From JADJYF01 sp965278995 (GTDB lineage: Bacteria > Pseudomonadota > Gammaproteobacteria > Ga0077536), in assembly GCA_965278995.1 (NCBI GenBank), contig OZ257136.1:4030001-4094000 (forward strand): 64,000 nt of DNA, given 5' to 3'. How positions within the stretch are numbered: position 1 is the first letter of the stretch; the number at the start of each line of letters is the position of its first letter. Below are positions 26,392-35,842 of the stretch, in pieces. The notes below the pieces were generated by a model. That model was not told where the DNA came from. It was given only the letters and a program-made list of their open reading frames with translations, and searched no databases. The translations under genes were made by a program, and so were the position numbers.

Positions 26392-26988
26392 CGCAGACGG
26401 GAGATGATAGGTGACATTTTCGCCTTCAATGGATATATGGCCATGCTTTTCAAGAGCCTTGATGAGGCTGCTTAATTCGGATTCTTCGATTGCCCTCATA
26501 AACAATGCATTGATGGTGTTGCTCAGTGTCTTCACTTTACGCGGACGGCCAGACCCTCGAATGGCCAGATTTCGAACGATTGCATCAACTTTCTCCGACT
26601 CAGATTTGGCGTTTGATAGGCGGAGCAACGGTATTTCACCAATCTCCTTGGCGCGATGCACGTGGATCTTCTTCTTTTTCGCGTACTCAATAAGTGGATC
26701 GAATCCAGTGTCTTTAGAAATGATATGAAAATAGGCGTCGGGCTCTAAGGTGGCAAGCTGCCCTACGGTGAAAGCAATATGGAAATCCAACGCATTAGGG
26801 CCGTTTCCGGATATCTGAATGTACTCGGCGTTAGAACCAAGAGCTTGGATCCCCATCGCTAGTTCGACTGGGATCTTGGTCTGACTGGCGCCGAGGAACA
26901 GAAGCACTTTGAATGAATGGCCGTTTAACAGCGAGAGGCTGGCTGTCTGGACGTTTTCGTAATCGATGAGCAGATAGTTGGTTTTCAT
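26386..26988 (-). CDS. PIN/NYN-like nuclease-fold protein
   Basis: 200 residues. A PIN-like core: LLIDYENVQ (Asp9), NALDFHIAFTVGQL (Asp68), and FHIISKDTGFDPLIEYA (Asp93, Asp97), the acidic set of NYN/PIN ribonucleases. The C-terminal third (KTLSNTINALFMRAIEESEL, LIKALEKHGHISIEG) looks like a winged-helix RNA or DNA-binding domain. Probably an RNase or RNA-binding regulator; no partner gene in the cassette. Stop is the attC32 core TAA. Confidence 0.85.
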   Translation of the reverse strand: MKTNYLLIDYENVQTASLSLLNGHSFKVLLFLGASQTKIPVELAMGIQALGSNAEYIQISGNGPNALDFHIAFTVGQLATLEPDAYFHIISKDTGFDPLIEYAKKKKIHVHRAKEIGEIPLLRLSNAKSESEKVDAIVRNLAIRGSGRPRKVKTLSNTINALFMRAIEESELSSLIKALEKHGHISIEGENVTYHLPSAP

Positions 26989-27009
26989 GGCATAGGTTTG
27001 TAGCCTGCG

Positions 27010-27078
27010 CCCTAACGTGCCGATGAGCGGCGCTGAAGCGCGCAGCGCGGAAGCGTCCGCTCCATTGGCTGGTTAGGC
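27010..27078 (-). other. attC33
   Basis: Class 5; cores CCCTAAC and GTTAGGC. Confidence 0.95.
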
Positions 27079-27216
27079 AGCAGTTGCATTCGGACGTACT
27101 CGCGTTGCAGCTGTTTCAAAGGGCAGCGCGCAGTCTGTCTATGCATCTGGCGTTACGACCAGTCTTTTAACAAAATTCTTCAATTTTGTTTGCACTAACG
27201 GGTCTCGTCCGGTGGT

Positions 27217-27525
27217 TTAGTTAGCAAGATGCGCCTGAACAACATTCGCAAAAATGTAGCAAAAAGCAAAATAGAGGTCTAAGAGGACAAACAGCGCCAA
27301 TGGGAACGTGACGACGATCGAGATCACGTGAATTTTCTGAAATCGAGAAATTTTTATCACTTCAATTCCAAGTGCGGCCGCGATCACAGTTGCCGCGCTG
27401 ACTAAGATCTTGCCCATTGCGGTTCCACCGTGGAAGTAGTTGCCCCAATTGCTAAACAGAACCCCATAGTAAGAAAAACAAGTTGCCGATAGCCAAATGC
27501 TGAATTTCGCGACATCCCGAGGCAT
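27217..27525 (-). CDS. Small membrane protein, unknown
   Basis: 102 residues with three likely membrane segments: WLSATCFSYYGVLFSNW, ILVSAATVIAAALGIEVI and VISIVVTFPLALFVLLDLYF running on into AFCYIFANVV. No family recognised. The 138 bp between its stop and attC33 hold no gene I can support. Confidence 0.72.
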   Translation of the reverse strand: MPRDVAKFSIWLSATCFSYYGVLFSNWGNYFHGGTAMGKILVSAATVIAAALGIEVIKISRFQKIHVISIVVTFPLALFVLLDLYFAFCYIFANVVQAHLAN

Positions 27526-27533
27526 ATCCTGCT

Positions 27534-27602
27534 GCCTAACGTGCCGTTGAGCGGCGCCGGAGCGCGCAGCGCGGAGGCGTCCGCTCCAACGGCTGGTTAG
27601 AT
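27534..27602 (-). other. attC34
   Basis: Class 3; right core GTTAGAT matches ATCTAAC of attC35. Confidence 0.95.
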
Positions 27603-27992
27603 TTCCCCATGGAATGGCTCCGCCACAATTTGAATATCGTCTTCGTAAACTACGTATCCGGGACGCTTCGTTTTCATCATTTCCACGTGCAGACCGTGCT
27701 CTCCAAGTATGGTCGCCAGTCCCCTCATTCGCTTCAATGCATCGACGGCGTCAGCCTTGTACCAGGATAGCCCGTGGGTGTTCTTGTGCGACGCGTTTCT
27801 GTTGGTTGAGAATCGATCTGGGACGGGCACTCGCTGACCGAACCACTCGAGCGCGGCCTTCAATGTGTTTTCGTCATGAATTGATAGCTGACCTTGACGG
27901 ATCAATTCCCCAGCGGCAGTAAATACGCCCTTGGGCATGCCTGTTCGGTGGTCCAATTCTGCGAGCACGAACCTTAAATACAACGGAGCCAT
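27597..27992 (-). CDS. Cytoplasmic protein, unknown
   Basis: 131 residues from ATG 27992 (further upstream is attC). Helical N-terminus (LYLRFVLAELDHRTGMPKG, AAGELIRQGQLSIHDENTL), then GLSWYKADAVDALKRMRGLA and YVVYEDDIQIVAEPFHGE. The second part could recognise a ligand or act as an immunity-type protein, but I recognise no family. Stop is the attC34 core TAA. Confidence 0.78.
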   Translation of the reverse strand: MAPLYLRFVLAELDHRTGMPKGVFTAAGELIRQGQLSIHDENTLKAALEWFGQRVPVPDRFSTNRNASHKNTHGLSWYKADAVDALKRMRGLATILGEHGLHVEMMKTKRPGYVVYEDDIQIVAEPFHGEI

Positions 27993-28000
27993 CTCAGGAA

Positions 28001-28069
28001 ATCTAACGTGCCGATGAGCGGCGTTGGAGCGCGAAGCGCGGAAACGTCCGCTCGATTGGCTGGTTATAC
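28001..28069 (-). other. attC35
   Basis: Class 1; rare core GTTATAC, matched by GTATAAC of attC36. Confidence 0.95.
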
Positions 28070-28711
28070 GGCATACGCCCACTCTGCTTTATCTGGTAAC
28101 GAAGCCGGCCCGAATAGGAAATGAAGCACACGCCTCGCATTTCTCTTGAGCTTGGAAGAAGCATGCAATATGAGTGGCCGCATGACTAGCGCACCGCCCA
28201 TACCGACAAGACACAGGACCCGCGCACCAGCTTTAACATTGCCAATGTGAGAGCCAGGGATAACCTGCAGCGGGGAGTTCAACTCTGTATTGTCTTCCAG
28301 GTGAACTCGGACGATAACCAGGCATTCGAGTACTGCAGCTGGTGGTTGCGTATATAGCACCCCTTCTTTCTCGGACCACCCAGCCCACCCCGCAGCCTTA
28401 ATACGACGGGCTACTGGAATAGAACGGTCTCGATGTAGAGCGACCAGCCAGTTGCGGTCGGCAGTTTTCTCGAAATAGGTGCACTGGACGGCGACGGCGG
28501 CCTGAGGCAGTAGGGGACCGATAGTAGAGCTGTGCTTTATGCGTTGAGCTGGCAGAGCGCACCACTCAATGCCAAGGAGGTTTCGAGTCCCCGCGCTTTC
28601 GATCGCGAGAGCCGATAGCTGGAGCTCTATATTCGAGACATCGCATTCTTCGATCAATTGATCGACGACGACGTATCCGTTTCTCTCAAAGTCTTCGGGA
28701 ATGATCTTCAT
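28064..28711 (-). CDS. Phytanoyl-CoA dioxygenase (PhyH)-like protein
   Basis: 215 residues, double-stranded beta-helix Fe(II)/2-oxoglutarate oxygenase by motif: FERNGYVVVDQLI start, His93-x-Asp95 in ALHRDRSI, VIPGSHIGNVKAG, the distal His183 in LILHASS and Arg193/194 for 2-oxoglutarate. All expected metal ligands are present, so it is probably active as a small-molecule hydroxylase; substrate unknown. Stop is the attC35 core TAA, start 4 bp from attC36. Confidence 0.88.
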   Translation of the reverse strand: MKIIPEDFERNGYVVVDQLIEECDVSNIELQLSALAIESAGTRNLLGIEWCALPAQRIKHSSTIGPLLPQAAVAVQCTYFEKTADRNWLVALHRDRSIPVARRIKAAGWAGWSEKEGVLYTQPPAAVLECLVIVRVHLEDNTELNSPLQVIPGSHIGNVKAGARVLCLVGMGGALVMRPLILHASSKLKRNARRVLHFLFGPASLPDKAEWAYAV

Positions 28712-28714
28712 GCC

Positions 28715-28783
28715 GTATAACGCGCCGATGAGCGGCGTTGGAGCGCGAAGCGCGGAAACGTCCGCTCGATTGGCTGGTTAGGC
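28715..28783 (-). other. attC36
   Basis: Class 1. Confidence 0.95.
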
Positions 28784-29275
28784 GTTGCATCGAAATGGTT
28801 GGCCACCGAGATTGGCCGAAGTGCATTAACGACAGCGCCTGCCAGGAAATGCTGCTCCAGATGCCAATGGACCATTACGGCTGCTCGTTACTACGGGTTT
28901 TCAGATGAGCATAGTCGCAGATTGCTATCGGCACCATACTTGCCGAGGAGGCTGACGTTTCTCCAATAGCGGCCTACGAACGCGCCACCGATAGTGGTTC
29001 CAGGAATGGTGTGTCTCGGCCTCGCGCGGTATCGGACGAAGCCGCTCGCGAGGCGCGCAACGACACGGCTAACCGATCCGACGAACGATCTCGCCTCGCC
29101 AACCGCCAAGAGAACCCGCGCGACAGAACGACCTCGATTTATTTCGATCAGCGGCGCCAGCGTACCTTTAGCATTCGCCATGGCAAGGTTCCGACGCCGT
29201 TCGAACAGATGTTGCATTGTTCGTCTCTCACGCCTCAATCTAGACCTTTGTAGCGCCTCTAGATCTTAAAGCGAC
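28784..29275 (-). repeat. Gene-less cassette, family B
   Basis: Nearly identical to 39394-39885. Minus frame 28891-29238 (MRRERRTMQHLFERRRNLA) is open. Confidence 0.88.
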
Positions 29276-29344
29276 GCCTAACGTGCCGATGAGCGGCGTT
29301 GGAGCGCGAAGCGCGGAAACGTCCGCTCGATTGGCTTGTTAGAT
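29276..29344 (-). other. attC37
   Basis: Class 1; cores GCCTAAC and GTTAGAT. Confidence 0.95.
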
Positions 29345-29542
29345 TGCGCCTTGCTTATGCGCAACATACTCTCGAAGTGCCTTGTTTACCGATGCCGAGT
29401 CCGGAAACAGTTTATGCAGGTCTGAGTCAATGAGAACGACATTGCTCCCTTCGCGATACTGCTTAGTATATTTTCCACGGATCCCTGACTTGATGAATTC
29501 TTCGGGATACTCTTGGCGCAGGTCATCGGTTTCACTGTTCAT
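29339..29542 (-). CDS. BrnT-associated antitoxin-like protein
   Basis: 67 residues: DDLRQEYPEEFIKSGIRGKY, then REGSNVVLIDSDLHKLFPD and SVNKALREYV. This short RHH-like or CopG-like form is common immediately after BrnT-type toxins and is the likely antitoxin and autorepressor. Overlaps the toxin gene by 11 nt; its stop is the attC37 core TAA. Confidence 0.83.
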   Translation of the reverse strand: MNSETDDLRQEYPEEFIKSGIRGKYTKQYREGSNVVLIDSDLHKLFPDSASVNKALREYVAHKQGAI

Positions 29543-29801
29543 AGGCTTTACGCTCGCGAGGCGTCAATTCTCGTGCAGATATTAATCGGATCCTTTCGTC
29601 ACGCTCAGTATAGGACACAACCAAGTGTTTGCCCGAGTCCGATAGGCCAAATATCAAGTATCGATACTCTCCCTCGGAATGATCGGGGTCCGCTACGGTC
29701 GAGGATAAGTCGTCATTAAACACACCAAGCGCCTCGAGGAAGGTCACGCCATGCTTCCGCTCATTCTCGAGGGCTTTGTCCGGATCCCACCGAAACTCCA
29801 T
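29532..29801 (-). CDS. brnT: BrnT-family toxin
   Basis: 89 residues: MEFRWDPDKALENERKHGVT at the start, the VFNDDLSSTVADPDHSEGE middle and RIRLISARELTPRERKAYE at the end are the BrnT pattern. BrnT is a ribonuclease toxin with a RelE-like fold. First gene of a two-gene toxin-antitoxin cassette in array orientation. Confidence 0.92.
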   Translation of the reverse strand: MEFRWDPDKALENERKHGVTFLEALGVFNDDLSSTVADPDHSEGEYRYLIFGLSDSGKHLVVSYTERDERIRLISARELTPRERKAYEQ

Positions 29802-29824
29802 TCCGAGTCCTCAAGCAATCTAAC

Positions 29825-31602
29825 GAGGGTGTAGAAAAACTCGCTGGATGCGAGTCATCGCAGGGAACTCAGGCGTACCGCGACGATCTGTGTGATATCG
29901 ATCGGACAACACACAGGAGATGGGGTGATGGCGCGGTACTACGACGTCGACGCAGATCTGCGGTTCGTCGCCCTCGACCTCGCCGAGCAGTTGCGGCCCG
30001 GGACATTTGAGCATGCGCTGAGTCACCTTATCGACCACGAACTCGACCTCTCGCATTTCGATGCTCGTTATCGTAACGACGAGACCGGTGCGCCGGCCTA
30101 TCCGCCCACCATGCTGTTGAAGGTCGTCCTGTTCGGTTACTCGCAGGGACTCCTCGGCAGCCGACCTATCGCGCGTGCCTGTGTCCGCGACGCGACCTTC
30201 ATTGCGCTGAGCGGCGACAGCCAACCGCACTTCACCACCATCGCGCATTTCGTCAGCACCCTCGGCGATGACATCGCCACCGTGTTCGGCGCCGTGCTCG
30301 CCATCTGCCAGCGGCAGGGTCTCATCGGCAGCGAATTATTCGCCATCGATGGCGTGAAACTACCGAGTAACGCATCCAAGCACAAGAGTGGTACGCGGGC
30401 GGACTTCGAGCACCAGGCAAGCAAACTCGAAACGACTGCGAAAGCGTTGCTGCTCCGCCATCAGACGGTCGACGGCGAGTGCGTCGAGACCGACGATATC
30501 CAGCGCACGGCACGCCAGCTCGAACAGCTTCAGCGCGACGCCGGCGAACTACGCGAGTGGCTGGCCGCCAATCCTGAGGACCGCCGTGGCGCCAGCGGCA
30601 ATGTCGTCAAGAGTAATCGGACTGATAATGAAAGCGCGAAGATGGGCACCGAGAAGGGTGTCATCCAGGGTTACACCGGGGTCGCTGCAGTCGATGCTAA
30701 ACACCAAATCATTGTGGCTGCCGAGGCCTACGGCACGGGTTCAGAGCAATCGCTTCTGATCCCGATGGTCGAGGCGACCGCGCCTTATCGCCATGACCAG
30801 ACCCTCATCACGGCCGACGCCGGCTATTACAGCAAAGACAGCTTGGTCGCACTCGAGGCCATGAACGTCAACGCCCTGATTGCCGACAACCAGATGCGCA
30901 AGCGCGACGAGCGCTTCGAAGGGCAGGCCCGACATCAGACCAAACCCGACCCGCTTTACGATAAGTCCGGCGAGTCGAAGAAGCCACCCTGCTACACGCC
31001 GTCCGACTTCGCGCATGACCCGGTAGCCGGCACCTGCATGTGCCCGGCGGGGAAATCACTTTACCGACATGGGTCGAACTGTCGCATCAATGGTCGAGAA
31101 GCCGTTCGCTTCCAAGGGGCAAAGCGCGATTGTGTCCCGTGTACGCACCGCGACCGTTGTCTGCGCACACCCGACAGGACGCATACCCGGCAAGTCGCGT
31201 TCTTTAATGACAAGAACCCGACACTCGCGGACCGGCTCGCCATGCGGATGCGCGAACGTATCGACAGTGACGATGGACGCAAGCAATACGGGCAGCGCTT
31301 CGCCACAGTCGAGCCGGTATTCGGCAACCTGAGACACAACAAACGACTCAATCGATTCACGCTACGCAGCAAGCGCAAGGTTAACGGGCAATGGTTGCTG
31401 TTCAGTCTCGTGCAGAACATCGAGAAGCTGGCGCACTTGGTATACGTACATTAGCGGGAACGAGCGAGTCCATGCGCATGAACCGCTGTTAATCACCGAT
31501 CGCACGAAACGCATACAAAGTTATGGCGACACCTGCCCGAGCACGACCTGCAGATCGGCGGACCGATACCCACGCCATGAAATAGGGTTTTTCTACACCC
31601 TC
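29825..31602 (+). mobile_element. IS1182-type element in attC, copy 3
   Basis: 1778 bp; AAC flanks 29822-29824 and 31603-31605. It appears identical to copy 2, but the flanking cassettes differ, so it is an independent insertion. Confidence 0.93.
29928..31454 (+). CDS. IS1182-family transposase, copy 3
   Basis: 508 residues, same protein as copy 2, with intact DDE motifs; identity to copy 2 points to recent transposition. Confidence 0.93.
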   Translation: MARYYDVDADLRFVALDLAEQLRPGTFEHALSHLIDHELDLSHFDARYRNDETGAPAYPPTMLLKVVLFGYSQGLLGSRPIARACVRDATFIALSGDSQPHFTTIAHFVSTLGDDIATVFGAVLAICQRQGLIGSELFAIDGVKLPSNASKHKSGTRADFEHQASKLETTAKALLLRHQTVDGECVETDDIQRTARQLEQLQRDAGELREWLAANPEDRRGASGNVVKSNRTDNESAKMGTEKGVIQGYTGVAAVDAKHQIIVAAEAYGTGSEQSLLIPMVEATAPYRHDQTLITADAGYYSKDSLVALEAMNVNALIADNQMRKRDERFEGQARHQTKPDPLYDKSGESKKPPCYTPSDFAHDPVAGTCMCPAGKSLYRHGSNCRINGREAVRFQGAKRDCVPCTHRDRCLRTPDRTHTRQVAFFNDKNPTLADRLAMRMRERIDSDDGRKQYGQRFATVEPVFGNLRHNKRLNRFTLRSKRKVNGQWLLFSLVQNIEKLAHLVYVH

Positions 31603-31690
31603 AACGTGCCGATGAGCGGCGTTGGAGTGCGAAGCACGGAAACGTCCGCTCGATTGGCTTGTTAGGTGGCAGCACCTGCTTTATTATTAT

Positions 31691-31716
31691 GTGTATACTC
31701 ATGTAATATCCTACAC
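31691..31716 (+). promoter_or_regulatory. Putative vapBC promoter/operator, copy 2
   Basis: Same GTGTA/TACAC arrangement as at 2658-2683. Confidence 0.55.
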
Positions 31717-31729
31717 ACGGCTCACCGCT

Positions 31730-31924
31730 ATGCGTACCAACATCGTTATCGACGACAAGCTAATTGCCGAGGCAATTAAGGTTACTGGCGCCGCCACCAA
31801 GAAGGAAGCGGTTGAGTTGGGCCTTAAGGCGCTGATTCAGCTTAAACGCCAGGAGCAAATCCGCGGCCTCCGGGGGAAGCTCAAATGGAAGGGTGATCTA
31901 GAGCGGATGCGACTCGACGCATGA
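31730..31924 (+). CDS. vapB: VapB-type antitoxin (copy 2)
   Basis: Translated sequence identical to the 64-residue antitoxin at 2697-2891. The whole VapBC plus family A block was duplicated; only the attC to its left differs by the IS1182 insertion, which sits about 130 bp upstream and leaves the promoter region intact. Confidence 0.92.
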   Translation: MRTNIVIDDKLIAEAIKVTGAATKKEAVELGLKALIQLKRQEQIRGLRGKLKWKGDLERMRLDA

Positions 31925-32322
31925 TCCTTGTCGATTCGAGCGTCTGGGTGGATTATTTCAATGGTGTCCGCTCGAGGGAGACGGACTTTCTCGATTCGAC
32001 TCTCGGTATTGAGCCCGTTGCTATAGGCGACCTGATCCTAACCGAGGTACTTCAAGGCTTCCGTTCCGATCCAGACTACCAGACTGCAAAGTCACTGCTT
32101 CTCGGACTCACGTTCTTCGATCTTTTGGGCAAGGACCTAGCGGTTACAGCCGCCGACAATTATAGATCGCTCCGCCGTCGGGGTGTCACTGTCAGGAAGA
32201 CGGTGGACTGCATCATCGCCACCTTCTGTATCGAGCGCAGCCTCCCACTTCTCTACACGGACCGAGACTTCGAGCCTTTCGCCAAGAGTCTCGGATTGGT
32301 ATCCGCTCTCCCTGCCACCTAA
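31921..32322 (+). CDS. vapC: VapC PIN-domain toxin (copy 2)
   Basis: Identical in translation to vapC copy 1. Having two identical modules 29 kb apart gives both functional redundancy and a homologous segment for recombination across the interval. Stop is the TAA of the attC39 core. Confidence 0.93.
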   Translation: MILVDSSVWVDYFNGVRSRETDFLDSTLGIEPVAIGDLILTEVLQGFRSDPDYQTAKSLLLGLTFFDLLGKDLAVTAADNYRSLRRRGVTVRKTVDCIIATFCIERSLPLLYTDRDFEPFAKSLGLVSALPAT

Positions 32323-32385
32323 CGTGCCGTTCAGCGGCGCTGGAGTGCGAAGCACGGAAGCGTCCGCTGCAACGGCTGGTTAGGC
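32317..32385 (-). other. attC39
   Basis: Class 2; cores ACCTAAC and GTTAGGC. Confidence 0.95.
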
Positions 32386-32700
32386 CACACTTCCTGGATT
32401 TGAAATGGAATCAGCACGGCGCTTCCCTTTAGCCACAATACCTTCTGCTCATTGGCCATAGAGGCCTCGACGCTACAGACCTATACAAACCGATGAACTA
32501 TAAATGTAGCTCATTATTCTTATCGCCAGCCGACAAATGAACCAGTAGGTTTAGATAGATACTCGGCGGCGGTCCTACGATGGCCTTCTTCATATTACGA
32601 CCACCTTTCGGCTGGCTGCGCAGCATAGCCCCGGTTTAGGCTTTCTTGATCTGCAATCGCCGAGGCTCGTTGTGCCGATAGGTTTCAAAGCTTTCGTGTG
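32386..32700 (-). repeat. Gene-less cassette, family A (tandem unit 1)
   Basis: Body and attC are repeated next door as a 384-bp tandem duplication. Confidence 0.93.
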
Positions 32701-32769
32701 GCCTAACGTGCCGTTCAGCGGCGCTGGAGTGCGAAGCACGGAAGCGTCCGCTGCAACGGCTGGTTAGGC
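32701..32769 (-). other. attC40
   Basis: Class 2. Confidence 0.95.
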
Positions 32770-33084
32770 CACACTTCCTGGATTTGAAATGGAATCAGCA
32801 CGGCGCTTCCCTTTAGCCACAATACCTTCTGCTCATTGGCCATAGAGGCCTCGACGCTACAGACCTATACAAACCGATGAACTATAAATGTAGCTCATTA
32901 TTCTTATCGCCAGCCGACAAATGAACCAGTAGGTTTAGATAGATACTCGGCGGCGGTCCTACGATGGCCTTCTTCATATTACGACCACCTTTCGGCTGGC
33001 TGCGCAGCATAGCCCCGGTTTAGGCTTTCTTGATCTGCAATCGCCGAGGCTCGTTGTGCCGATAGGTTTCAAAGCTTTCGTGTG
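32770..33084 (-). repeat. Gene-less cassette, family A (tandem unit 2)
   Basis: Appears identical to 32386-32700. Confidence 0.93.
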
Positions 33085-33153
33085 GCCTAACGCGCCGTTC
33101 AGCGGCGCCGGAGTGCGAAGCACGGAGGCGTCCGCTGCAACGGCTGGTTAGGC
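33085..33153 (-). other. attC41
   Basis: Class 2 with CGCGCC at the left edge. Confidence 0.95.
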
Positions 33154-33468
33154 CACACTTCTAAGTCTTGAAATGGAACTAGCACAGCGCTTCCCTGTAG
33201 CCACAATACCTTTTGCTTAATGGCCATAAAGGCCTCGAAGCTGCAGGTCTATGCAAACGATGAACTATAAATGTAGCTCATTATTCTTATCGCCGGCCGA
33301 CAATTGAACCAATAGGCTTAGATAGATACTCGGCTGTGACTTTACGATGGACTTTCTTCATCTTTCACTGACCTTTCGGCTAGCTGTGGAGCAAAGCACC
33401 GGCATGGGCTTCCTTGGCCCGTAATCGCCGGCGCTCGTTGTGCCGATAGCTTTCAAAGCTTTCGTGTG
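33154..33468 (-). repeat. Gene-less cassette, family A
   Basis: Subtype with CTAAGTCTTGAAATGGAAC, same as 37369-37683. Confidence 0.9.
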
Positions 33469-33537
33469 GCCTAACGTGCCGATGAGCGGCACCGGAGTGC
33501 GCAGCACGGAGGTGTCCGCTCGATTGGCTTGTTAGAG
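33469..33537 (-). other. attC42
   Basis: Class 1 with ACCGG/GGTGTCC in the inner stem (compensated pair). Confidence 0.95.
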
Positions 33538-33858
33538 CACGCGTTTATTACGGCCCGAACTACCTTCTCGGCATTGCCGGAACGCTCACTATTTGTTGCC
33601 TTATTCAACAGACTTCGCCTGTACCTTTCGAAGAAATTCTGAGCCATGACACTGAATGTAGCTCATTCTTCCAACAACGCACCTATGCTCGCGCCAAGAA
33701 CATAATGCTCTGTCGCAACTGCCGCCCGACCCCTAACTTGCTTACGCAGGCTTTTCGATTTAGCTCGGCGCGGGCGACTACACATATAAATGCCGGATTT
33801 GAATATGTGCTTAAACGCAAATTGCACCACGAGCATTCTGAGCTTTGTTCTTCGCGTG
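33538..33858 (-). repeat. Gene-less cassette, family D
   Basis: Divergent at the left end (GTTTATTACGGCCCGAAC). Confidence 0.88.
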
Positions 33859-33927
33859 CTCTAACGTGCTGTTGAGCGGCGCCGGAGTGCGAAGCACGGA
33901 GGCGTCCGCTCCAACAGCTGGTTAGGG
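33859..33927 (-). other. attC43
   Basis: Class 3 variant with CTGTTG/CAACAG in place of CCGTTG/CAACGG, a compensated pair change; right core GTTAGGG. Confidence 0.93.
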
Positions 33928-34324
33928 CACACTTGCGAACCTTGCTTCGGAACCAGCACCGCGTTTCCCTTTAGCCAGAATATTCTTTAATCATTGGCCA
34001 TGGAGGCCTCTACGGCGCAGGCCTATACAGGCCGACGAGCTATAAACGTAGCTTACTATTCCGATCATCAGCGAACAAACCTGACGAAGACCTTTCAAAG
34101 ACATTCCGTTGTAGCTCTCGGATTATCGTTCTTCATCTTTCGATCACCTGCCACGGCGCCTCGGTGGAGCGCGACAATCATCCTGTCCGGTCTGACGACG
34201 ATCATGATGGCCGGTGGTGAGGGGTCGAAGGCGGCGTAGCCGCCGGAGACGCCGAGCCACCGGCGGCGCCGGATTGGTGGGGGTTCAAGATGGCGGGCTC
34301 AGATCTCAATGAGAACTCAGCCCA

Positions 34325-35842
34325 GTGCCAGGAACCCGGATCACCGATCAACAGGTATGCCTCTACATGAACATCCGTCGGAAGAAGTCACAAACGTTGG
34401 CCGCCGCCAAGGCCGGGATCAGCGAGCGCAGCGCGCGCCGCATTGAAGTCGCCGTCGAACTGCCGTCACAGAGCCCGCGTCGTTATTGGCGTTCGCGAAC
34501 CGATCCGTTTGCCACGGTCTGGGAGAGCGAGGTCGTGCCGCTGCTGAAGCAGGCGCCGACACTGATGGCCGTGACGCTCCTGCGTAAGCTGCAGGATGAC
34601 CATCCCGACCACTTCCCCGACGGCATGCTGCGTACCCTGCAGCGGCACATCCGCCAATGGCGCGCCCTGGAAGGGCCACCGAAGGAAGTGTTCTTCCCGC
34701 AAGATCACGCGCCGGGCCATCGTGGCTTGTCTGACTTCACGGCGATGGCTGAGTTGCGCATCACGATAGCGGCGCTGCCGTTCGTGCACATGCTCTATCA
34801 TTTCGTGCTGGCCTTTTCGCGCTGGGAGCACGTCGAGGTGGTCGAAGGGGGCGAGAGCTTCGAAGCGCTGTCCAAGGGTCTGCAGAACGCTTTGTGGCAG
34901 GCCGGCGGCGCGCCGCGTGAGCATCGCAGCGATAGCCTCTCGGCGGCCTTCAAAAACCTGGCCGAAGAGCAGGACTTTACCAGCCGCTACACGGCGCTGC
35001 TCGACCACTATGGCATGGATGGCACGCGCAACAACCGCGGCTTGAGCCACGAGAACGGCAGCGTGGAGTCTTCACACCGCTATCTGAAGGAAGCGCTCGA
35101 ACAGGCGCTGTTGTTGCGCGGTCACCGTGACTTCGACTCCCACGCCGCTTACGAAGTGTTCGTGCGCGACGCCGTGATGCGCCGCAATCGGCGCAACGCG
35201 GCCGCCTTCCGCATCGAGCGCGAGCAATTATGTGCGTTGCCGGTGCGGCGTACCACGGACTTTGTCGAGGACGAAGCGCGCGTCACGCGCTGCGGCACAT
35301 TCACCGTACGCGCCATCCTCTACAGCGCGCCGTCACGGCTGATCGGCCATCGCCTGAAGGTGCGCTTGTACAGCGATCGCCTGGATTGCTATCTCTCCGG
35401 CGCGCTCGTCCTTACGTTAGCGCGCGGCACACGCGTGCCTGGCCACAGCCGCGGACGCATGCTCGACTACCGGCACTTCATCGACAGCCTTAAGCGCAAA
35501 CCGCAAGCGTTCAAGGGACTCGCGTTCCGCGATGCGCTGTTCCCGCGCGATGCCTACCGCCGAACCTGGGAGCAGCTCGAAGCCAAACTCCCCCAGCGCC
35601 AGGCTTGCCAAACGATCGTCGCCCTGCTCGAGATGGCCGCTCGCGACGGCGTGGAAAGTGCGCTCGCCGAGCGACTCGAAGCGCTGCTGCTCGCTGGCGA
35701 GTTGCCCGATGTCAAACGTTTGCGCGAGGAGTTTGCTCCGCGTCAGGTGGAACTGCCGCAGGTCACCGTTTTGATCCCGGCCACCAGCCGTTACGACGCG
35801 TTGCTAGCGGGTACCCACGAGCCGCCGGCGGTGGCCGCATGA
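34325..35842 (+). CDS. istA: IS21 transposase IstA
   Basis: 505 residues from GTG 34325. N-terminal helix-turn-helix (LAAAKAGISERSARRIEVAV), DDE core with Asp in GHRGLSDFTAMAEL, Asp in EHRSDSLSAAF and Glu in ENGSVESSHRYLKEAL, then the Mu-type C-terminal domain (RLIGHRLKVRLYSDRLDCYL). It catalyses strand transfer together with IstB. The last codons overlap the istB ATG. Confidence 0.95.
   Translation: MPGTRITDQQVCLYMNIRRKKSQTLAAAKAGISERSARRIEVAVELPSQSPRRYWRSRTDPFATVWESEVVPLLKQAPTLMAVTLLRKLQDDHPDHFPDGMLRTLQRHIRQWRALEGPPKEVFFPQDHAPGHRGLSDFTAMAELRITIAALPFVHMLYHFVLAFSRWEHVEVVEGGESFEALSKGLQNALWQAGGAPREHRSDSLSAAFKNLAEEQDFTSRYTALLDHYGMDGTRNNRGLSHENGSVESSHRYLKEALEQALLLRGHRDFDSHAAYEVFVRDAVMRRNRRNAAAFRIEREQLCALPVRRTTDFVEDEARVTRCGTFTVRAILYSAPSRLIGHRLKVRLYSDRLDCYLSGALVLTLARGTRVPGHSRGRMLDYRHFIDSLKRKPQAFKGLAFRDALFPRDAYRRTWEQLEAKLPQRQACQTIVALLEMAARDGVESALAERLEALLLAGELPDVKRLREEFAPRQVELPQVTVLIPATSRYDALLAGTHEPPAVAA

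Larger units (their letters stand above)
29818..31667 (-). other. attC38, split by IS1182 copy 3
   Basis: ATCTAAC (29818-29824) plus 31606-31667 rebuild a 69-bp class 1 site. The right-hand half belongs to VapBC copy 2. Confidence 0.93.
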
